From an uncultured Oscillibacter sp. (GTDB lineage: Bacteria > Bacillota > Clostridia > Oscillospirales > Oscillospiraceae), in assembly GCA_946530565.1 (NCBI GenBank), contig CAMNAE010000140.1, forward strand, positions 1 to 5,049: 5,049 bases of DNA, in the 5' to 3' direction. Below, one piece after another: positions 1 to 5,049 of the stretch. The notes under the pieces are model-generated. The model was not told the origin of the DNA. It did no database searches and saw only the letters and a list, made by a program, of their open reading frames with translations. The stretch's first letter is position 1, and each line of letters opens with the position of its first letter. Both the position numbers and the translations under genes were made by a program.

Positions 1-416
1 AAGAAAATGAAGAAGATGTTCGCGATCGCGTTGAAGAGCGTCCCCTCGGCGCCGAGCAGCTCAGTCGTCAGGGGGAAGCCGATGAAGGCGATGTTGTCGA
101 AGATCAGCATCGAGATGAAGAGCTTGCGGCCCTTCTCATCGAGCGGGAGAAAGCGCGCGACCGCGATGCCCAGCACGATCGAGAGCACGTAAAACAGCGC
201 GGTCGCGATGCCGAACAGGCCGAGCTTTGCCGCGAGCTCACGGCTCAACGGACTGTTCGCGGCCGTTAAAATGCTCGCGGGCAGTGCCACGTCCATCATA
301 AAGCGCGTGATATCCTTTTGAAAGCGCTCGGTGATCACGTTCTTCCTGCGAAGGATATAGCCGAGCGCCACGAGGATCAGGATCTTGAGTGAGAGGTTCA
401 TCAGGATCTCAAACAT
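1..416 (-). CDS. AEC-family (auxin efflux carrier-like) membrane transporter, N-terminal part, truncated by window edge
   Basis: This minus-strand reading frame starts at ATG 414-416 and stays open for 138 codons to the window edge, so the C-terminal half is missing. The start is supported by a GAGGGGG ribosome binding site (complement of 424-430) about 7 bases upstream and by a good promoter. The protein is strongly hydrophobic, with likely membrane segments near residues 5-22, 39-55, 63-90, 99-121 and from 126 on. Family hallmarks are the early ALPA turn after the second segment (residues 44-47) and the broken helix FDNIAFIGFPL (106-116), which matches the conserved N-x-x-F-x-G-x-P-L region of Mem_trans/AEC carriers. 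Members are inner-membrane secondary carriers, usually of organic acids such as malate, or of other small anions. The substrate cannot be read from the sequence. Lying downstream of ilvC makes a keto-acid or amino-acid-related substrate conceivable, but the terminator between them argues against a shared transcript. Confidence 0.87.
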   Translation of the reverse strand, partial: MFEILMNLSLKILILVALGYILRRKNVITERFQKDITRFMMDVALPASILTAANSPLSRELAAKLGLFGIATALFYVLSIVLGIAVARFLPLDEKGRKLFISMLIFDNIAFIGFPLTTELLGAEGTLFNAIANIFFIF

Positions 417-464
417 ATTCAGGCCCCCTCAGGGAAAACTTGACATATTAACAAAACCTTAGCT

Positions 465-493
465 ATTGTATTGGGACGCGCGTGTGATTGCAA
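465..493 (-). promoter_or_regulatory. Probable sigma-70/SigA promoter of the AEC transporter gene
   Basis: Read on the minus strand, a -35 box TTGCAA (complement of 488-493) is followed by a 17-base spacer and a -10 box TACAAT (complement of 465-470). The boxes match consensus at 4 of 6 and 5 of 6 positions and the spacing is ideal. Transcription would start near 457-458, giving a leader of about 40 bases ahead of the GAGGGGG ribosome binding site. It lies downstream of the ilvC terminator, which supports independent expression of the transporter. Confidence 0.7.
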
Positions 494-527
494 GAGGTAA
501 TACAGAGAAAAACACACATCTGTGCGC

Positions 528-573
528 AAAAAGACAGGGCGAAAGCGCCGAGACGCTTTCGCCCTGTCTTTTA
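528..573 (-). terminator. Intrinsic terminator of ilvC, symmetric and possibly bidirectional
   Basis: A perfect 19-bp inverted repeat pairs 529-547 with 554-572 around a 6-base loop (548-553). The core is GC-rich (GGGCGAAAGCG) and the ends are A/T. On the minus strand the hairpin runs into a T tract (complement of 528-532) about 30 bases past the ilvC stop codon, the expected place and form for a Rho-independent terminator. The plus strand also ends in TTTT, so it could stop transcription from the other side too. Confidence 0.92.
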
Positions 574-601
574 TGTAAGGGAAAAGGAGTGCGGATAGTA
601 T

Positions 602-1681
<1,080 letters not shown>

Positions 1682-1686
1682 CTATT

Positions 1687-1714
1687 ATCATAGCAGAATT
1701 TTTAGGCAAAACAA
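1687..1714 (-). promoter_or_regulatory. Probable ilvC promoter with extended -10
   Basis: On the minus strand the -10 box TATGAT (complement of 1687-1692) is preceded by TGC, giving an extended -10 element. A weak -35 box TTGTTT (complement of 1709-1714) lies 16 bases further upstream. Transcription would begin near 1680, leaving a leader of about 59 bases. The spacer overlaps an AT-rich sequence (1697-1711) that matches 10 of 15 positions of the CodY consensus. CodY control of ilv genes is common in Bacillota, but five mismatches make this only a weak suggestion. Confidence 0.6.
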
Positions 1715-1757
1715 TGGTCAATCATATTCTCTTGCAAAAATTTATGTCTTTCTTAAA

Positions 1758-1810
1758 ATTAAAATCAGTCAAGTTTATTAAATAAAATCAATTGAGATTA
1801 AAATGAGTCA
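1758..1810. repeat. Pair of 14-base direct repeats in the divergent spacer, possible operator
   Basis: ATTAAAATCAGTCA at 1758-1771 and ATTAAAATGAGTCA at 1797-1810 match at 13 of 14 positions, with a 39-base offset. Between them lies the perfect 8-base palindrome TCAATTGA (1788-1795). The block is upstream of the ilvC promoter on one side and of the plus-strand cassette promoter on the other, where an activator or repressor shared by both units could bind. AT-rich sequence raises the chance of coincidental repeats. Confidence 0.4.
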
Positions 1811-1881
1811 GGGTCAAATGAAACGGCGCGATTTGAACGGGCTTCTGACTGAAAAACAACTGTCCGTCACTAAGATTACAG

Positions 1882-1910
1882 TGGAATTTGCCGCAGGAGT
1901 GTGATATACT
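1882..1910 (+). promoter_or_regulatory. Probable promoter of the LRR-VWA-ATPase cassette (extended -10)
   Basis: TATACT (1905-1910) preceded by TGA (1902-1904) makes a good extended -10 element. The -35 region 17 bases upstream (TGGAAT, 1882-1887) is poor, as is usual for extended -10 promoters. Transcription would start near 1916-1918, leaving a leader of about 75 bases before the favoured start codon at 1993. A weaker alternative lies further upstream: TTGCAA (1732-1737), a 16-base spacer and TAAAAT (1754-1759). Confidence 0.55.
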
Positions 1911-1952
1911 TAACAAAATGGGTGATTTCGGCCATGCGCCGAGTGACACGCT

Positions 1953-1986
1953 GCGCCGCCTCCGCGGCGCCGACGGATGGAAGGGA
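1953..1986 (+). promoter_or_regulatory. GC-only leader hairpin followed by the ribosome binding site that decides the LRR gene start
   Basis: GCGCCGC (1953-1959) and GCGGCGC (1964-1970) form a perfect 7-bp, all-GC stem with a 4-base CTCC loop. Ten bases further is the purine-rich site AAGGGA (1981-1986), 6 bases before ATG 1993. This site favours 1993 over the in-frame upstream ATGs at 1888 and 1918. The 1888 codon lies before the predicted promoter. The 1918 codon coincides with the predicted transcription start and has no spaced ribosome binding site. Confidence 0.5.
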
Positions 1987-1992
1987 AGAGAC

Positions 1993-3171
1993 ATGGCGAC
2001 GGATTTTATCATTGAAAACGGCGTGCTGACACGCTACCTGGGCCCCGGCGGGGCGGTGGTGCTGCCCGACGATCTGACCGCGGTGGGGGCTGCTGCCTTT
2101 TATGGCTGCGTCTCGCTGACCTCGGTCGCCTTCGGGCCTTGGGTGCGCACGATCGGCGACTCGGCGTTTTTGGGCTGCACGAGCCTTGAGACGGTATATC
2201 TCCCGGCGTATCTCAAGTCGATCGGCGCGGGGGCCTTTCGCGGCTGCCGCTCTTTAAAGAGCCCGGTGCTGCCGGCGGGGCTGCGCACGATCGGGCACGA
2301 GGCCTTTGCGCGCTGCTACGCGATCACGTCTTTGACGCTCCCCGAGGGGATCACAGAGCTCGGCGACGGTGCCTTTACGGGCTGCGCGGCCCTGAAAGAG
2401 GTGCACTTTCCATCGACACTGCGCTCGCTCGGCGCCAGGACCTTCGCACACTGTTCGTCGCTGAAGAGCCTTAAGATCCCGGAAGGGGTCACGGAGCTGG
2501 ATGAGAGCGTTTTTTCAGGCTGCGGTGCGCTGCGGCTGGCGGAGCTTCCGCGTTCTCTTAAAAAGATCGGGCGCTGCGCGTTTTTGTGCTGCGCGCATCT
2601 GGAGTATCTCAGCTTCCCTGATGGGCTCACGGAGATCGGAGACCACGCGTTCTGGGACTGCGCGGCGCTCAAAGAACTGCATCTCCCGGCCACAGTGCGG
2701 CACCTCGGCGCAAACGCCTTCTGGGACAGCGTGGAGCTCGGCAGCATCCGCATCGACACCGACGCGCTGACGCTCGGCTCCCACGCGCTGCCCAAGAGCG
2801 TGGAGATCCTGGCGCCGTTTCTCCCGCTCTCCTGCCTCCCGGCCGACAACCGCGCCGGCGCGGCGCTCGGCTATACGGCACTGAGAAAGGCGGGGGAGCC
2901 CTGTTCCGATCAGGTCCGCCGCGAGGCGATCGACTATTTAAAAAAGAGCGGCCTGCCGATCCTGAAGCAGGCGGCAAAGGACGGGCGCGACCACGTGCTC
3001 GTGTGCGCGGTGGAGGAGGAGATCCCCGGGCGCGAGGAGACGCTGCAGCTGATCGACCTTTTAAGATCGCTCGGCCGTACCGACGCGCTTTTGCCGCTCA
3101 TGGCCTACCGCGACCGAAAGTGGCCGGCAGAGGGAGAGGAGCTCTTTGACATGAGCGAACTGGAGGACTGA
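1993..3171 (+). CDS. BspA/TpLRR-type leucine-rich repeat protein, apparently cytosolic
   Basis: This is a 392-residue protein from ATG 1993. The start fits both the ribosome binding site and the family N-terminus, which typically opens with an IENGVL stretch followed by GPGG and a first LP (here 7-12, 17-20 and 24-25). Residues 21-39 form a partial first repeat. Residues 40-246 are nine consecutive 23-residue LRR_5 units of the pattern x-L-x-x-(8)-L-x-x-I-G-x-x-A-F-x-x-C. Residues 247-285 are a degenerate cap, and about 290-392 is a charged, predicted helical region ending in an acidic tail. Such repeats form a curved solenoid for protein binding. Most BspA-like proteins are secreted, but this one has no signal peptide, membrane segment or wall anchor, so I infer it acts in the cytosol. 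The next gene begins 4 bases after its stop, with its ribosome binding site (GGAGG, 3162-3166) inside this gene, which suggests translational coupling. The exact function is unknown. Confidence 0.92.
   Translation: MATDFIIENGVLTRYLGPGGAVVLPDDLTAVGAAAFYGCVSLTSVAFGPWVRTIGDSAFLGCTSLETVYLPAYLKSIGAGAFRGCRSLKSPVLPAGLRTIGHEAFARCYAITSLTLPEGITELGDGAFTGCAALKEVHFPSTLRSLGARTFAHCSSLKSLKIPEGVTELDESVFSGCGALRLAELPRSLKKIGRCAFLCCAHLEYLSFPDGLTEIGDHAFWDCAALKELHLPATVRHLGANAFWDSVELGSIRIDTDALTLGSHALPKSVEILAPFLPLSCLPADNRAGAALGYTALRKAGEPCSDQVRREAIDYLKKSGLPILKQAAKDGRDHVLVCAVEEEIPGREETLQLIDLLRSLGRTDALLPLMAYRDRKWPAEGEELFDMSELED
2110..2730 (+). repeat. Nine tandem 69-base coding units (23-residue LRR_5 repeats)
   Basis: Nine in-frame units encode 23 residues each without insertion or deletion. 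The units are diverged at the DNA level, so this is an old array and not a recent tandem expansion. The partial unit before them and the first eight full units end in cysteine, and the ninth ends in serine. That gives a cysteine at the same structural position in nine consecutive turns (residues 39, 62, 85, 108, 131, 154, 177, 200 and 223). Constant spacing implies a regular solenoid. Confidence 0.9.
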
Positions 3172-3175
3172 AGCT

Positions 3176-4648
3176 ATGCAAACCCCGCAAAACCTGCGCC
3201 CGGAGCAGCAGGAGGTCGCCGACCGCCTTGCCCGTGCCGAGCGCCTTGCGCAGGAGATCCTGGGCCTGGCGCGCTCAACGCTCCTCGTGCATTTGAGGTT
3301 CCTCGATCAGGCGCTCCACGCGCTCACGCTCGTCTCACTTCCAGACATCTTCGCGACCGACGGCAGCAGCTTTTTCTACGACGCGCGCTATGTGCTCAGG
3401 CGCTTCCGTGAGGAGCGCGAGAGCGTCGTGCGCGACTATCTGCACATCACGCTGCACTGCGTCTTCCGGCACATGTTCGTCGGCCCTGAGATCGACCGCG
3501 AGGTCTGGGACCTCGCCTGTGATGTCGCGGTCGAGGGGATCATCTGCGACCTTGGCCTCACGGCGACAAGATCCGCCCGCGAGGCGAAGCAGAAGCCCTA
3601 TCTCGAACAGCTCAAAGGCGAGATCAAGGTCCTGACCGCCGAGCGGATCTACCGCTATTATCAGGAGCACCCGCTGCTCCCCGGTCAGATGGACGTGCTG
3701 AAGGACCGCTTCCGCGCGGATATGCACGCCTTCTGGTACCTGCCGCCCCCGGCCGGACAGCAGAAGTTCGGCGGCGGCGGTGACGAAAAGCAGGGGGAGC
3801 CGAAGGCCGGCGCCGTCGGTATCGAGGATAAGCGTGACAAAAAGGGCGATGCGCCGCAGTCCCATGAGCAGGAGGAAAAAGGCGACAAGGAGGCTCCGAA
3901 CCGCGAGAAGCTCGAGGAGCAGTGGAAGGACATCTCCGAGCGCATGCAGACGGAGCTTGAGACCGCGCAGCGCCAGATGTCCGGCAACCGCGGGAATCTT
4001 CTGCAGACCCTGAAGGCGCTCAACCGCGAGACCTATGACTATGGCGAGTTCCTGCGGCGTTTCGCGGTCTCGGGCGAGGCGATCCAGGTCGACCCGGACT
4101 CCTTCGATTATATCTTTTATACCTACGGGCTCAAGCTCTACGGTAACCTCCCGCTGATCGAGCCGCTGGAGTATCAGGAGGTCAAGCGCATCCGCTCGTT
4201 CGTGATCGCGATCGACACCTCCGGCTCGGTCTCGGGTCCGCTCGTGCAGAGCTTCGTACAGAAGACATTCAATATCTTAAAGAGCCAGGAGAGCTTCTTC
4301 TCACGCATCGACCTGCACATCATCCAGTGCGACGCCGAGGTGCAGGAGGACATCGCGATCAACACGCGCGAGGACTTTGAGCACTACATCAAGTCGATGG
4401 AGCTCCACGGCGGCGGCGGCACGGACTTCCGGCCGGTCTTCCGCAGGGTGGAGGAGCTTCGCAGGAACCACGAGCTCCCGGAGCTCAAGGGGCTCATCTA
4501 CTTCACCGACGGACTCGGGGTCTTCCCGGAGCGGCCGCCGGACTACGACGCGGCCTTCGTCTTTCTGGAAGGCGACGAGGAGCCGCCTGAGACGCCGCCC
4601 TGGGCGATCCGTATCGTTTTGAAACCCGAACAGCTCAGCGAGCCGTAA
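3176..4648 (+). CDS. DUF2201-type protein: metallopeptidase-like N-terminal domain plus VWA-like domain
   Basis: This 490-residue protein partners a MoxR-type ATPase encoded just downstream. The N-terminal helical domain (about 10-190) resembles DUF2201_N. It has an H90-x3-H94-x4-H99 cluster and the following WDLACDVAVE (111-120), which fits the family's W-x-x-A-x-D-x-x-x-x block. The glutamate of the usual HExxH is replaced by I91, so peptidase activity is doubtful. Residues about 196-250 are a Gly-, Lys- and Glu-rich charged linker, probably disordered, followed by a helical stretch (245-300). The C-terminal VWA-like domain (about 340-485) has an intact metal-ion-dependent adhesion site: D347, S349 and S351 in DTSGS, T416 in GGGGTD, and D445 in YFTDG. 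There is no signal peptide or membrane segment, so it is cytosolic. The start uses GGAGG (3162-3166), 9 bases upstream. MoxR/VWA pairs generally work as ATP-driven chaperone or remodelling machines. The specific target is not known. Confidence 0.9.
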   Translation: MQTPQNLRPEQQEVADRLARAERLAQEILGLARSTLLVHLRFLDQALHALTLVSLPDIFATDGSSFFYDARYVLRRFREERESVVRDYLHITLHCVFRHMFVGPEIDREVWDLACDVAVEGIICDLGLTATRSAREAKQKPYLEQLKGEIKVLTAERIYRYYQEHPLLPGQMDVLKDRFRADMHAFWYLPPPAGQQKFGGGGDEKQGEPKAGAVGIEDKRDKKGDAPQSHEQEEKGDKEAPNREKLEEQWKDISERMQTELETAQRQMSGNRGNLLQTLKALNRETYDYGEFLRRFAVSGEAIQVDPDSFDYIFYTYGLKLYGNLPLIEPLEYQEVKRIRSFVIAIDTSGSVSGPLVQSFVQKTFNILKSQESFFSRIDLHIIQCDAEVQEDIAINTREDFEHYIKSMELHGGGGTDFRPVFRRVEELRRNHELPELKGLIYFTDGLGVFPERPPDYDAAFVFLEGDEEPPETPPWAIRIVLKPEQLSEP

Positions 4649-4667
4649 AACATAAGGAGAGAGCAGC

Positions 4668-5049
4668 ATGACCATTCAAGACGCAAAAGACCAGATCCGC
4701 GGCGCGATCACCGCGTATCTCACGAAAGATCAATACGGCCGCTACGCGATCCCCGTGGAGCGGCAGCGCCCGCTCTTTTTGATGGGTCCTCCGGGCATCG
4801 GCAAGACCGCGGTCATGGAGCAGGTCGCCTCTGAGCTCGGCGTCGGGCTCGTGAGCTATTCGATGACGCACCACACCCGCCAGAGCGCGCTCGGCCTGCC
4901 CTTCATCACGAAGATGAGCTTCGACGGCACGGAGTACTCCGTCTCGGAGTATACGATGAGCGAGATCATCGCCTCCGTTTACCGCATGATGAACGAGACC
5001 GGGCTGCGCCAGGGCATTTTGTTCCTCGACGAGATCAACTGCGTCTCCG
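4668..5049 (+). CDS. MoxR-type AAA+ ATPase, N-terminal part, truncated by window end
   Basis: The frame opens at ATG 4668 behind a strong AAGGAGA site (4654-4660, 7-base spacing), 19 bases after the VWA gene, and runs 127 codons to the window edge without a stop. It shows Walker A GPPGIGKT (40-47, with K46 and T47 binding nucleotide phosphates) and Walker B GILFLDEIN (116-123 plus flank, D121 for Mg2+ and E122 for hydrolysis). Spacing and sequence fit the MoxR/AAA_5 group of AAA+ ATPases, which assemble as hexamers. HHTRQSALGLP (68-78) lies where MoxR-like proteins contact nucleotide or neighbouring subunits. It is probably the motor for the VWA protein made by the same transcript. The sensor residues, arginine finger and C-terminal lid lie outside the window, so completeness and exact subfamily cannot be judged. 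Confidence 0.88.
   Translation, partial: MTIQDAKDQIRGAITAYLTKDQYGRYAIPVERQRPLFLMGPPGIGKTAVMEQVASELGVGLVSYSMTHHTRQSALGLPFITKMSFDGTEYSVSEYTMSEIIASVYRMMNETGLRQGILFLDEINCVS

Noticed and set aside
1826..1842. tRNA T-arm-like sequence on the minus strand (TTCAAAT loop, 4 of 5 stem pairs)
   Set aside because: No matching acceptor stem, D-arm or anticodon arm is found at the right distances, so it is neither a tRNA nor a convincing integration-site remnant.
1888..1992. Upstream 35-residue extension of the LRR protein from ATG 1888
   Set aside because: The codon precedes the predicted -10 box, the extension does not resemble the family N-terminus, and a better ribosome binding site serves ATG 1993.
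2110..2730. The 69-base periodic units as a CRISPR-like or satellite array
   Set aside because: The periodicity is explained by the 23-residue protein repeats. There are no identical short repeats with unique spacers.
2316..2849. 177-codon minus-strand open frame inside the LRR gene
   Set aside because: It is a shadow of the 69-base repeat array. Its repeating Ser/Ala/Pro-rich pattern simply mirrors the coding repeats on the other strand.

Overview
The window looks like a chromosomal segment from a GC-rich member of the Clostridia (Bacillota), possibly a gut-type Oscillospiraceae or Lachnospiraceae relative. The evidence is protein family content (class I ketol-acid reductoisomerase, BspA-type leucine-rich repeats, DUF2201/VWA-like protein with a MoxR-type ATPase), GC-rich genes separated by AT-rich spacers, and clear Shine-Dalgarno sites. 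The species cannot be named from the sequence alone.

Left half, minus strand: bases 1-416 carry the N-terminal part of an AEC-family (auxin efflux carrier-like) membrane transporter, cut by the window edge, with its own sigma-70-type promoter (465-493). Upstream of it lies ilvC (602-1621), complete, for the ketol-acid reductoisomerase of branched-chain amino acid synthesis. A perfect 19-bp hairpin terminator (529-572) separates the two, so they look like separate transcription units despite sharing a direction. ilvC has an extended -10 promoter and a short leader with a small hairpin.

The divergent spacer (1622-1992, 371 bases, AT-rich in its centre) holds the ilvC promoter, a pair of near-identical 14-base direct repeats, a tRNA T-arm-like fragment that I reject, a plus-strand extended -10 promoter, and a GC-rich leader hairpin just before the next gene.

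Right half, plus strand: a tight three-gene cassette. (1) A 392-aa protein of nine consecutive 23-residue BspA/TpLRR repeats with a helical C-terminal region and no signal peptide. (2) Four bases later, a 490-aa DUF2201-type protein with an N-terminal metallopeptidase-like helical domain, a charged low-complexity linker and a C-terminal VWA-like domain with an intact MIDAS. (3) Nineteen bases later, a MoxR-type AAA+ ATPase, cut by the window end. ATPase plus VWA partner is the known architecture of MoxR/VWA chaperone-like machines (for example RavA-ViaA and CoxD-CoxE). The cytosolic LRR protein, placed first and apparently translationally coupled, is the part that lacks an obvious described role. 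I infer it to be a recognition or adaptor subunit. This cassette is the most interesting item in the window.
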